Of a DNA stretch of 64,000 bases, positions 12,246 through 23,900 are shown piece by piece. Origin of the DNA: Plantago ovata (Eukaryota; Streptophyta; Magnoliopsida; Lamiales; Plantaginaceae); contig CM051458.1 in NCBI GenBank assembly GCA_028274465.1, positions 20,785,566 to 20,849,565 of the forward strand, in the 5' to 3' direction. The notes under the pieces are model-generated. The model worked only from the letters and a program-made list of their open reading frames with translations, had not been told where the DNA came from and did not search any database. The stretch's first letter is position 1. Each line of letters starts with the position of its first letter. A program made the position numbers and the translations under genes.

Positions 12246-12690
12246 TGTATGTGGTGGAGTGGAGAACATCACCGTAACTCAAGTGAGGAAAGTTTTCAAA
12301 TGGTTCCTCATTGCTACACACAATAGGGCTCGGAATCAACCTATTGACTATTCGAAGATGTACCAAGCTCCAAAACCCATTGCCATAAGCTTTGGTGACG
12401 ATGACGTCGACTACAAAGTTAAGACCTGTTCGAGGAAGATTATTCCCTACTATTTGTATCAGGCGGAGGAGGTACAATCTCAAGAAGTTATTTCTAGTGA
12501 AGATGAGATGGTTATAAGAACTTTGGCGACGATTTGGAGCGATCTATTTGCCGTTGCAACTAAGTACCAAGAAGGTTTTGATTCTAGAATGGAGAGCGTA
12601 TATCAAGTTCTGGGAGAATCGAAGAAAATGCACTATCAGCCCAATCTCTGCCAGGCACTTCGCCCAATCTCCAGGCGATTCGCCCAGTAG
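12241..12690 (+). pseudogene. Athila-type gag, second part
   Basis: This is the continuation of the gag region on the far side of the solo LTR. It is an open stretch with no domain I can name. It ends in a GC-rich segment (12640-12690) with the same GGCGATTCGCCC box found in LTRs of this lineage. Beyond about 12,700 the sequence becomes CACTA transposon. Confidence 0.5.
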
Positions 12691-12694
12691 AAGA

Positions 12695-13679
12695 GACAGA
12701 AACTAATTCATGTTTGTTTGCAATTTCAGGCGGAGTACCAGGCCAGGGTGGAGAACCGCCCTGAGCTCACGGTCGAGCAGCGGAACGCCATCTACATGGA
12801 GATCTGCAAGCTCGATGAGAAGGGGCGTGTCTTCGGCATGGGGAACCTGTCGCAGGCCATCACGGAAACCATCAATCAGGGTTTCTCGTGCTCCAGCTCG
12901 ATGCGCCAATGGAGACCTAAGGTGCCTCCTCAGTTTCTCCAGGAACACGAGCAGCTGAAGGAGACGGTCCAGAAGCAGGCCGAGGAAGCTGCTCGGATGA
13001 GAGCGGAGCAAGAGCAGATGAAGGCGCGTTTCAAGGAGGCGATCTCCTGGATGATGAAGAAGTACGCCCCCCGGTGACGAGCCACCCCCGAGTTTATGGG
13101 ACACTCCCTCCTGGATCTTTGTATTTTCATTGGTACACTTTATATTTATTTTGAACTGTTTTTATTCATTTCTTTAGGACAATTAGTAATTTTATTCCTT
13201 TTTTTAGAATGCTTAACTAATTAGTATATATTTGTGTAGAATTTTATGTTACCAAATTAGTATATATTTGATGGTCCTAAATAGTTTTGAGGTGTACAAA
13301 TAAAAAAAAAACAAATTAAATTAAAAAAAGAATTATTCCAGCAGAGTTAGTGATGGATAAATCTATCCGTAGCGATGGATAAATCTACCCGTCGCCAAAT
13401 CCCCATAACCAGATGAAGCCACGTGTATCAGGCACCAAGCGACGGATGAGTGTATCTGTCGCTACATATAGATACGTATAAAGTTATCCATCTTCAATTT
13501 GGTCAATGATGAACTCGACCATAGATAAGCTTATCCGTCGCTATATAAAGAGACGGATAAGTTTATCCGTCGCTTTATGGATTAGCGACGGGCCATCTGT
13601 CGCTAATGGGATATAGTGACGGATCGCTCGGTATAGCGACGGATGTCATCCGTCGCTAAATTCGGTTTTCCTTGTAGTG
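12695..13679 (+). mobile_element. CACTA (En/Spm) transposon, right end only
   Basis: The right terminus is CTTGTAGTG (13671-13679), the complement of the CACTACAAG end. Before it, 13360-13660 is a subterminal region packed with direct and inverted copies of GCGACGGAT / ATCCGTCGC. A Transposase_24-like exon lies at 12730-13077. The left terminus is missing, so the element is truncated where it meets Athila gag. It cannot transpose alone. Confidence 0.8.
12730..13077 (+). CDS. Ptta/En/Spm-type (Transposase_24) last exon
   Basis: The exon follows a good acceptor (TTTGCAATTTCAG, ending 12729) and runs 116 codons to TGA at 13075-13077. It starts AEYQARVENRPELTVEQRNA and continues with the RVFGMGNL block, then a Glu/Arg/Gln-rich coiled coil (about residues 75-105) ending in KKYAPR. 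This matches the C-terminus of the accessory gene of plant CACTA elements, and the related exon at 35596-35955 has the same layout (TVEEMNA..., RLGLG..., coiled coil). In En/Spm the accessory product binds subterminal repeats. Upstream exons are lost, so no full protein is made. Its GC content is clearly higher than that of the flanks. Confidence 0.75.
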   Translation, partial: AEYQARVENRPELTVEQRNAIYMEICKLDEKGRVFGMGNLSQAITETINQGFSCSSSMRQWRPKVPPQFLQEHEQLKETVQKQAEEAARMRAEQEQMKARFKEAISWMMKKYAPR

Positions 13680-14335
13680 CTTGAATCTTTAAGAAAAGTC
13701 AAATCCTTATTCCTTGTCCAGCGAAGGAATATTCAAGGAATTCATATTCCACTAATCTGTTGTGTTGCTGCAGCAATCTCTGCATCTCGCTGCAGCAAAT
13801 CTTTCTGGAAAGCTGGGAAGCTTTCTTCATTGTTCTCGCTACATCGAGGTAGGAACATTGTTGCTGCAAGAGTTTCATTTATAGCTTATTGCAGTGAAAC
13901 TTTCAGGAAAGTCTTTTTGCAACAAGGAAAATCCCCACATGAATATCACTAGCCTCAAACCAATGGACTAGGAAGTGATATACACTAATGTTACTTGCAT
14001 ATTCAATGAACATGCAATCAAACTTTCTTCCCCACACTTTGATGTAATCATAGGTTGGGAAATAACCACTCCATTACTCATATGGAATCTTATTGTTATT
14101 CATGTGAGGAATTCTTGTCCAGAATTTTCATTGGCCATCAAGATAGCCCCTCCCCACATTTCTTGGTAAACCACAAGTTAACAACATCTCATTGCAAATA
14201 GAACTAGCAAGTACATTGCTTCCATCAACAAAGGTGTTGTCTAAACTTGAATATCTCATCTTCTATTCTTTACTAGCATGTTTGTAGAATAGAAGGTTTA
14301 TTTGGAGAAGTTAGCTTTTCTCAATCGGAAAATTA
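13680..14335 (-). pseudogene. Fossil copia integrase fragment
   Basis: Minus-strand frames contain a piece of the copia integrase core end, recognisable from TPYE-W-GY and the block PTYDYIKVWG (about 14030-14080). The coding signal is broken in several places. Two GCTGCAGC palindromes lie at its left end (13765-13800). It probably belongs with the LTR-like region at 16173-18650. Old. Confidence 0.5.
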
Positions 14336-16172
14336 CTTTGAAGTGCTACTTTTGAAAGTGTTATCTTAAATTATTCTTTCACTCCTAATGTTAAAATGCA
14401 ATCTTTATTACATACAAGTGACATTTGGGGAAAGTATTTACTAAAACATACTTTTCTCGTACCTATACTACCCCTCAGCTATTAAAGTCAATTTTTGTTT
14501 AATTAATCTTTCCTATCTTAAAGATTAGGAAATCCCATCATTATAGCTATATGTTGACCTTTTATTCCAAATTTAGCTTAAGTAATACTGATCCTACTTT
14601 AGTTTTGCTAACAAATTATGAAAAAATAGTCTTAGATAATTGCCCTCTACGTCCAATTCATGTTCAATAATTCAATTTTGTCTTAGATATAATGTATTTA
14701 CTTCTACCTAAATTTAGGAGTTTTTACTAGGTCAATAATCTCCCACAATTCTAGTCATTATCACATTACTTAGGTTCATCAATTTATTCATGTACCATAC
14801 CTTGATTGATAATCATGTAGCTTAGAAAAGTAAGAAGAGTGTATACTCACATATTGATAACTCATGTACCACATGAGAAAGATTGATCAATTGTGAGTAC
14901 CTTCATAAATCATGTTATGTACTACTATTACTACCCAAAAAAAACATGTACCATGGATTATAATTCATGTACACAACAACACCCGCTTACTAATGTATAC
15001 CAGGTCTCAAAAAAAAAATAAAAAAAAGATACATGCACCAATAAATTAAGATTCAATTTAAATATTGTTAACGTATGTAGCACACGAAAAGTGACAACAA
15101 AAATCATGTATTAAGCTCTTGTACCGATGAAATTTACTCATGTACCAAGTATTTTCATGCACAAACATGTACTACGGTTCTGAATATACTTTTTACATGT
15201 TCTAAACCTTAAAAACTATGTACTGTATTACGCAAGAACATGTACTACATGTTTGAATCTAGTTTATATATGTACTTCCAAAACTATGTATTTTTTTGCA
15301 ACATGTACGGAAATTTAAAAAGATGTACCAAGTCGTCTCTATTAATCGTCTTTTTATTCATGTACCTATATCAATTTGTATACATCAAATCTATGACCAT
15401 GGTACCTAGAACTAAAAATGACACAAACGAATACAAGGGAGTACAATGTCATTAGTGTTGCTATATTTCAGCAACTTGCTTCTCTATTCCTCAAAATCTT
15501 CACCAATGCAAGTTGCTTTAATATTGTTCGACTTCAGTGTGGTTGGCCATGCTACCCACCTCTATATATATCACCATCATGGATCAAAAGTAAATATCGT
15601 TTTTGATATCCTTGATACAAGAATCACACTCATCTTCCAAAAAGTGGATCAATTTATTTGTACCTGATTTGCGACAAGAAGTAGCGCATCCTTTACAATA
15701 TACAAAGTTGACTTAGAATAAAAAAAAAAAAAAAAGATGAATATTTATAACACATACCTAAGGGGTACCTGATTCCGGAGGGAGCGTTAAGCATGAAACT
15801 AAATTAGTACCTAATTTGGTACAAGAACGATGCGCCGATTGGAAATTGGGAGGCCACTCCTCGGTCGACTGAAAGTTACTGATCGATCGAGTTGGCTGAA
15901 TGGAAATTGGAATACAAATCATTAGGGATGATGGTGGGATGATGGTGATTAATTAGGGGGGAATTATGGTTTTGAATTTGAAGAATATTTTTGGAAGTAA
16001 CATATGTATAACACACAATTTGGTACCATAATTTCACTTACCATTTAAATATAAAATGTCATTTTGGTACACCATATCAAATGTTACTTTTTTGAAAATA
16101 AGATTTTAAGTGTTATTAAATTGTAGTTAAGTTTAAAAAACATTACCGAAATGTAATTGATCCTTTCTCAAT
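14327..16172. mobile_element. AT-rich insert with 9-bp target duplication, family unknown
   Basis: TTTCTCAAT occurs at 14327-14335 and 16164-16172, flanking 1828 bp. The ends are only weakly inverted (GGAAAATTAC-TTTG against GGATCAATTACATTT). No transposase is readable. The interior carries about 20 copies of ATGTAC-like words and a poly(A) run near 15720-15735. A 9-bp duplication suggests a Mutator-like non-autonomous element, but the boundaries are an inference. Confidence 0.4.
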
Positions 16173-18655
16173 TACATGGTGGATTGAGTTGTGAGTCGAA
16201 CTTCAAGGTTAAAGACGCACTGACTTATAGTCCCCACATGAACTTAGTTGTGTCAACTCTTTTTCCACCATTAACTAGAATAAGCATTTTCCAAACCAAT
16301 ACACACTTCGGAAGTGGACTTTAATGCAAGTTATACAAGATACCAAGTATCTATTCTTGTTGCAAATTATTTATCTCGATGATTGTAATTCACAAATTAC
16401 TTTCACATCGTTGCTTATGAAATATTCCAGAAATATTTCATGTTCTCAACAACACATCAATTTATCAAGATACAAGTCAATCTTGATTTATTATGTGTAG
16501 ACAAGGTGTGGGAACTGTTTGTCATAAGTTTAATTATGAAGAACGTCTACTCAGAATTTCAAGATTTACACATTTAAAATGGTCTCCTTGTATGTCAAGA
16601 AATAGCGTTTCCGGAATACAAGAACCACTTAAATGCCACTTCAATTCTAACGCGTCTAAGATTATCATCTTAGGTAACCATCAAAGATCAACGTCTTTGG
16701 CAATCCATCTAAGACCAACGTCTTAGGCAACACCTCCACACACATACGAGATACGAATAATTCCAAGAGAGGAAGAGTGCATTTACAATAAATTGAAAAG
16801 CACAATAAATTGTAAATAATAACGTATCAATATCAATATTCTGAAATCATCCAGCAAGTTTGCTACACAAACTTCTTTCATTGGAATAGCACAACAACGT
16901 ATCTTTGCTTTTCTTTTATCCATCTCTTGATCAATCTTCACCGAGATATTGAACCAACACAATGGCAATCCAGGTTCATTCATCCATATTTAGTACCCCC
17001 CATATGGAACAATAATCCATCCATTGATAACAACAATTTTGCTTTTCTCACGTGGACACTTGGATAGAAGTAGTCACGTAATACTTCCATGGATTTGTTT
17101 TTCACTTTGGTCCCTTTCTAATACCTTGACACCATAACAAAACACATGGTTAGTTTGATAAGTATCAAAACTACTAGTACTTTGCTCTGGCGTGATTCAC
17201 ATTGTTGATCACAACGTCTTCTTGTATCTTCGAACATCTCACAGTAAAGTATTTGTCCTAAGATTGTTGGAACCTCGATGTTCACACGGGGAATGTGAGA
17301 GTAAGAAGATGAAACAAGAGAGAGTGACAACAAAATAAAAACGGAGATTAACATTGTTGAATATTACAATAAATGAATTTACAAAGTAAACTTCCCTGAA
17401 TTTGGTTCAGTAGCATGCTCGTCCTTTCGTACGCCATAGGAACATAACGAATCACCGACAGATTGGTATCTTCAGCCATAACAATTTCCAGATCTTCAAA
17501 CATCTTCAGAATGGTGACGAACAACAAGAAGTGGTGAGTATAGTCGATGGTTGGACCATCTCTCCTTAAGACAAATACTTGTCCCGCTCGTGGTGCTTAC
17601 GGAATTATGGCAATCTGTCTCCCAGGATAAAAATACTCTAAGACGACTAAGGAGCACTCCAATACTCGAATCTGGCGAACTTACTTTGAGTATGATTGAG
17701 TGGAAAGAGAGCAAATGAGGGAGAAGGAGAAGTATTTCATGTGTTTGCAAGTGTCGTGATGAAATGAGGTTCATCATGTATTTATACTTCTTTCATGTCC
17801 TTTCCCAAGTGTTAATACCCTTCCAAGAGTGTACAAATCTTCATTCAACAGTCACAATGTCGAATCGATAACAACCATACACTTTAAGGATGCAACCTTT
17901 CATGAAACCACTTGAAAAATCCGCCAAAAAAAACTGAACAAATGCGTACCTGTTCGTAATGCTGCAGCATTGTCTTTGGTTCGCTGCTACGAAACCTTTT
18001 TCAGAGATTTGGGAACTTCAAACGCTGTAGCATTATGTACATAATGCTGCGGCGAAGTTTACTGTAAAGCTGTGACAAACATTTGATATCATCGTTGCAG
18101 CATTATATACATCAATGCTGCAGCGAAGCTTTCCAGTAGCTTTCTACAATATCAATGCTGCAACGAGTATGGAACATCGCTGCTTCAAGAGTTCCCTTTC
18201 CCAAACTTGGATTTTCAACTTGGTCTTCGATACACATTTGCTCACTTTCCATGAACTTTAGCACAGTAGATCCAACTGTATTAGAACAACTTAAATCATT
18301 CATGTATTGATCAAACACTAAGTGCATTAATCATCTTTCACCACACGAGATATTAGTGACTTAACGTTTTAGTGACATCCATTTCAACAAATGGAAATAC
18401 ACGATCATAGAAAGCTTGTTTCTAACGTGTTGGGCCCAAACGACCAATACATTGAACGAATTGAAAGCTCATTCGTTTCACTAAAATTCCCTACAAATCC
18501 TATATAGGTCCGGGAGAAGGTACATGAGGAGGTCCGAAACATCGAAAATGCCGTCCGTACAGCTCCAACTTATATAACGATATGAATGTAAATAGATGAG
18601 AGATTATACAAGTTGGTCGATAGAAAGGAAATCATGACAACACACAATTTTATTC
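16173..18655 (-). other. LTR-like region of a degenerate copia-type element
   Basis: No gene is readable. On the minus strand a TATA box (TATAAATA, complement at 17779-17786) lies downstream of a cluster of ATGCTGCAGCAT-like palindromes (17958-18180), an LTR promoter layout like that of the Athila LTRs here. No clean LTR ends or target duplication were found. The integrase remains at 13.9-14.3 kb are on the same strand. Old and broken. Confidence 0.35.
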
Positions 18656-18659
18656 TTAG

Positions 18660-18765
18660 CTCACATCAATTATCAATCACAAGGGGCTATCAACTCAATG
18701 TGCGACAAGTTCAAATGACTCAAAAAGTTCAAATACGATAAACTCGCAGGAATATTTCCGGCAAT
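18660..18765 (-). pseudogene. Receptor-like protein LRR gene, 3' piece
   Basis: Minus-strand translation from 18765 downward gives IAGNIPASLSYLNFLSHLNL, the canonical last-LRR sequence of plant receptor-like proteins (IPxSLSxLxFLSHLNLS). It stops being readable within about 30 residues. It fits directly after the piece at 32807-33085, which ends with DLSSNAAIAG on the same strand. The two were therefore once one gene, now separated by about 14 kb. Confidence 0.75.
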
Positions 18766-19083
18766 CGCCTCGGGTCTACTGTTAACTTGCCTGCTAACTA
18801 TACTGTTAGCACCAATTAAAAATTGACACGTGCCTAAAAAATTAAAAGTTGCTAATTATCATCATCCCAGACTCCGTTTTCTTCTCTATTTTGACAATTC
18901 GGAAGCAAATACTTCCGGCAAAACCCACCCACCGCATCAACCATCATCTTTGCTTCTGCAAAACCTTGCTCCAACAATGGATCATAAGAATTTCAATAGT
19001 CCAAGATGCAAATTTAAATTTGTTACACGGCCTGCTAATGAAAATCATTTACTCAGTTACTCCAATCCGTAAAACATTCATGA
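18766..19083. repeat. Left member of a ~317-bp inverted repeat pair
   Basis: The sequence begins CGCCTCGGGTCTACTGTTAA and its reverse complement is found at 32483-32798, at about 96% identity by eye. The inner end runs into a Sirevirus-like LTR that begins at 19084; the inner match continues for about 4 bp ('gtt') into it. It holds no convincing gene. On the minus strand a short open stretch (DPLLEQGFAEAKMMVDAVGG) may be a captured gene fragment. Confidence 0.85.
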
Positions 19084-20656
19084 TGTTGGTCCCTTTAAAC
19101 AACAAGAAAAGACAAGAGGGGGAGAGGGGTGAATAGTCTTTCAAACTTTCGTCGTTTAAAAACTTTCTCAGCAAGTGCTTATTACTTTTCAGTAATGAGT
19201 TTGCTGATACTTAACTTTCTCAGCAAGCGCAAGTTACTTCTCAGTAACTAGGTTTGCTGATACTTAAAATCAGAGAGGGGAAGTATTTGATACAATAAGT
19301 GCTTTGTCAGTAAGTGATAGTTTCAACAAGTGAAGTGAGTGATTGTGTACAGATAGATATGCTTTGCTGAAAACTAAGTACAGTAAGTAAATCACACAAA
19401 CACTTTTATAGTGGTATCTGAGAGTGGCGTAATTTCTCAACTAATCCACTTTGTCCTTTCTAGGACTGAATCCACTAAGATAAGATTGAGGTTCCTTACA
19501 ACACCTATCTAGAGCGATCCAAACAGAAATCAAAGCACACTTGCTTCGTCTCCAACCTAACTAGAGAACTTAACCTTGTTCTCCACCAAACTTGGTACTT
19601 ATAATCAACAACACTATACTCGATTAAGTTCTCCCTGAATATCACGCTTGAAAGGGTGTATTTTCAGTTAGAGAGTTTTGGGATGAGATAACTTAATTAT
19701 AACTTATTCAGTTACAATAAGAAATCTAAGAAACAAACTTTGAATACTTTGTAGTAGACAAGTTTGATTGTTTCTGGTGTCAAGACTTGTTCTTGTTCGA
19801 AAAAAGAAAGAACACTTAACTAATTCTTAGCCGTGTAAGTTCTACTTCTTCACAAGTAGCTTTTTCAAACTTGAAGTCTTGGAACGGATTAATGGCAGTT
19901 AAGAGTGTTTGAAGAGTATGTGAGTTTAAGCACAAGTGAGAGTATGATCACGTTGTTGACACACTTCAACTCTTTGCCGGATGACCTCTATTTATAGTGA
20001 AACAAGGAGCCGTTTGAATTTCAAATTCTAAGGCTTTTGTTCCTTAAAAATGTCACTATCTTGCTTTTGGACTTTCAGCAGCGTCCTTGTTTGTCTTCTA
20101 GTCTTCATGTCCTTCGCGTGCATGCTTTGCATTTAATGCTCATTTGAATAAAATTCAAACAGTAACATTGGAGCGCAAATACAAGTACTTTCAGCAACAG
20201 GTCACAAATGTTCCATCAGAAAGTGGTCAGTCTCAGTTTCAGCAAGCACAACCTACTCTGTCGTTTAGATTTTCACTTATGCAATGCTGTTGCTGAAGTT
20301 TCCACTTTCTGAGCAACATGTGCCCTTGTAGATACCAGTCTTCAGAATTCTTCTAGTCTTCAGATCTTCAAAATCTTCAAGTTTCTGAGCGGTTCTAAAT
20401 GCTTCAATAGTTTGTTGGTATAAACAAAGCACATCATCAGCAAATGCTTCAATAGGTTGTATTTCTTTTCAGAAAACAAGATACATCATAAGCGGTAAAA
20501 CCAACCTATCTAGCACCTATTCTAAGTCTTCAGCAAACGTTCCTCTTTTACAATGTCATTAAAATCTAAATTCCTATGGACCTTAGAGTACTAGTTACTG
20601 GACTTTCCTTAATTTAGCATGGTTAATTGCTCATCAAAATTACAAGTTTCCTAACA
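19084..20656 (-). mobile_element. 3' LTR of Sirevirus-like copy A
   Basis: 1573 bp with ends TGTTGGTCCC (19084) and TTTCCTAACA (20656). The minus-strand TATA box is the complement of CTATTTATAG at about 19988-19997. The palindrome GCATTTAATGC lies upstream of it at about 20129. Matching LTRs are at 34822-38467 and 44610-46129. Confidence 0.75.
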
Positions 20657-20673
20657 AATTTCCCCCTTTTGAT
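20657..20673 (-). other. Polypurine tract of copy A
   Basis: The minus strand reads AAAAGGGGGAAATTTG immediately before the LTR start, the classical position for plus-strand priming. Similar tracts adjoin the LTRs of copies B (38468-38483) and C (46130-46145). Confidence 0.75.
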
Positions 20674-20918
20674 GTTAGCAATCCATGGCTAAATTAATTG
20701 TTACCCTTTTAGAGGTTTCTGATGTTGAATAAATCAGTTGATTAATGCAAGCATACTTGAATAATTAAACAGTAAGCATAAGTAAATTGCATAATCAAAA
20801 ACCGATAAGAGTCAAAAGCTTTATTGCTGATAGTTATCTTTCAGTAAGTTTACAGGAAAGAGCAGAGATAACTAAACAAAATCAGCAAACAAAACTTAAA
20901 CAAAACTATTACAGAGAG

Positions 20919-23900
20919 TTAAGCTCTTCCAGAGGATTTTCTCAAAATCTCTCTTACACTCTTCTCAGCAAGTGCAGTGAATTCAATACAGTCCTTTTCG
21001 TAGTTCTCAAGTAGCCTACGGACTTGTAGTTGAAGAATTCTTGCATTTTTGCAGGCAGTATGATGATGCTTTTCAGCATTCATTTCCATGTAATGAGTTA
21101 CCCACAAATGCATGCCCCAATTTCTGGCATGGAGAAGCTGTGTATCTGAAATGCTTTTAGGATGAATCTTCCTTAGCCAGAGAAGATCTTCTTCTTGATC
21201 CTTAGCAGTGAGATAGAAATACTCATAAGGAATCAATCCAAGTCTCTTCTTTGTTTTCTTGGTCACGGGGTCAGAGTAATAAGCAATGCCACCTGGTTTT
21301 ATCAATTCAGGTTCTTGCCTCATGGTCTTACAATTGCAGTTCTTCTTACTGAGACTTCTAGATTCAACCATCTCCCAGTAATATTCTTGGGAGGGACTCA
21401 GCCCTTTCTTTCCTTTTTACCTTGAGATCAATCCAAGTGAACATTTGGTTCAATATGGCTATTGGAAAGAACTCATTCACCAAAATCTTCCAGCTTTAAG
21501 ATTCAGCAACCATGAATGTTTCTGATCACGTTCTGAGTGGTTTCATCATTGCTGGTCTTTGTATATTCAATGCCGGAGCCAATAGCAATGCTGGCCAACC
21601 TCTTTTCTTCCTGTCTTTGCCTTCTTCTTCTTGACTTAGCATTGTCTTGATCTCTTGCTGAAGATCTTGAGTCAGAAGAGAAATGCTTGAATGGCCAGAC
21701 GGAGTTAAGGCTGTAATTGGTCTAGCTCTTATGGCTTGAGCTATTGTCTGATTGTCATCATCATCATCATCTTCATTCAGATCTTGATGACTTTCAGTGT
21801 GACAGAAACCTTGAGTTTCAGCAGTCGTTTTTCTCTTTTTGGGACTTCCCGAATTTAACTCAGATTTTGCTTGTCTTTTAGAACTTTGCTCTCTTTCAGC
21901 AAGAGGTTTTATGGGCAGTGGCGCTTCAACAGTAGGAGGGGTTTGGGTTTTCTTTCTTGTACTTCTATTTTCCCCCTTAGACATGGATTGCAACATCGAA
22001 GTGATGTGCAAAGAGAAGAACTCATTGCAATTTTCAGCAAGAGTACTTAGCTGTTGTATTTCATGATGATTGCTTGCTGATCAGAAGTCAGCTTTGACAA
22101 TTCATTTTAACACTCACCATATTCTCCTCATGTCTGCGCTCTGTTGCGGCCTTTTCTTCCATAAAAGTCTGAGCCTTGACTAATGCGGACTTTGCTAGCC
22201 GGAGTGCTTGACTTACATCTTCTTCATAGCTCTTGTGATAAAGACTGATGTCTTTCTGAGCTATTGTAAGAGTAGTAGTGCGTCTCAGCACTGTAGCCAA
22301 TATCTTTCCAATATCAAGCGGGCTCTCAGCAAGCAATGCCTCATCTTCTGCTTTGCAGGCATCATGAACTTTCTTTAGTACCAAATTCTTGGAGTAAACT
22401 CCTCTACACGTGGGAACGGCACTAGATTTGGGGTCAAGGAATGAACTTTAAGTTCTTAAGCAAATTGATCATCTTTCAACAATAATTCTCCTCTCAAATC
22501 ATCGTCTTCATCATTTATATAGTCAGGAGGAGGAATTTCAACCACTTTGGGGTCTTTCTTGGAGTTTTCATCCTCATTTCCTGATAGATCATCTTCATCC
22601 TCAGATTCATCAAGGCCAGCAACCTTGGAACCTAAGTCAGCAGCTTCATTTCCTTTTGGTTGAGTGGTTGCTGATGGCAACGCTTCAGACTCAACAACTG
22701 GAGTTTCACCAGTAGTTAGTTTTAATTGAGTAGTTGCTGAGAGCAACGTTTGAGACTCAATTGCTAGAGTTTCACCAGTAGTAAGTTTAATTGAGTAGTT
22801 GTTGAGGGCAACGTTTGAGACTCAATTGCTGGAGTTTCACCAGTAGTAAGTGGAAGGGAGGGGACTTCCTTTGGCTTCACTCCTGAAGATTGACCAATGT
22901 CCAAATTCTTCGTATGCCTTGCATAAATTTGGAGACTGTTTTGTAGTGCCCTTTGATAATCTTCATCCATTTCATCTTCATCATCAAGGTTTGTATCAGT
23001 GACCTTGGCATCGAGTAAAGGTAACTCGACATCAGAAAACTTGTTTTTGCCATGTTTCAAGGCAAATCGCTTTCTGGCGTATTCCTCTTCAGTATCAGCG
23101 CCTTGTACAGGTGCTTGATTTTCAGCATCAGCAGGAGTAGGTTGAGATTCATGCTGAGTTGGTGTTCGTTCAGCTTGCTGATTGTCTTGTTGTTCAGTTT
23201 CAGCAACTGTCATTTTTAGTCCACCAGCATCAGGACTAGGACCTTGATTGTCATCATCGTCATCCTTTTTGTCCTTTGAATCTTTCCCTTCATCATCACT
23301 GGGATCAGTTGGGATGTTTTCATCTTCTTCCTCTTCATCATCATCAGTCAGAATAACTAGCTCGAGATGCTTGTATAAAGCAACACTCGTTACTTCCTCT
23401 TCCTCATTGATTTTGTGGGGATCAGCCACCATGGGTACAAATAAAACCTTGAGCATCACAGCTTGTTCATCTGGAGAGGCACTCTTAAATTTGGCCTTCA
23501 TATTCTCTCTGATTTGAGCAATCAGATTTGAGCTCATTAGCTGAGAATATGACATATCTTCAGGAAGTATGAAGTGGACAAACATCTCGAGCTTCAGTAG
23601 AGAAGATCTCTTTTTCTCATTTGAAAGATGAAGATGGAGATCAGAGAAATCCATCCTTCTGTACCTTTGCCAGTTGCTGACAGACTTAGCAACTCTTGAC
23701 AAGGTTGTTCTTTTGAAGTTCAAGTAAAGTTCCTCAGAACTCACTTGTGGATCTTCAGTGATGTGCACCACTTTAGTGGTCTCCTTTAGAGCCTAAAAAA
23801 GAATATCATTTAGATTAGAAGAGGTTTGGATAATTGTTTTAGAGTTCAAAGCTGAAACATGAATTACCTGCTGAGTTTCAGCAAGCTCATGTTGTACAAT

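Larger units (their letters stand above)
7530..12690 (+). mobile_element. Athila-type Ty3/gypsy element, broken, 3' part missing
   Basis: Parts in order: 5' LTR 7530-8974 (starts TGATGAAC), tRNA-Asp-type primer site at 8979, gag 9175-9719 continuing at 12241-12690. The gag is split by a solo LTR (9720-12240). The element stops where CACTA sequence begins (about 12,700). No pol and no 3' LTR are present. This is a second Athila subfamily, clearly diverged from the LTRs at 46.8, 51.0 and 61.3 kb. Broken; moderately old. Confidence 0.7.

Noticed and set aside
18830-19136. Two plus-strand open frames of 80 and 95 codons
   Set aside because: They lie in the left inverted repeat and one recurs as the reverse complement in the right copy; they continue into an LTR and carry no domain.
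21728-21780. Microsatellite-like (ATC)n and poly-Asp coding runs
   Set aside because: Simple codon runs in the acidic part of the third-ORF region; not an independent feature.
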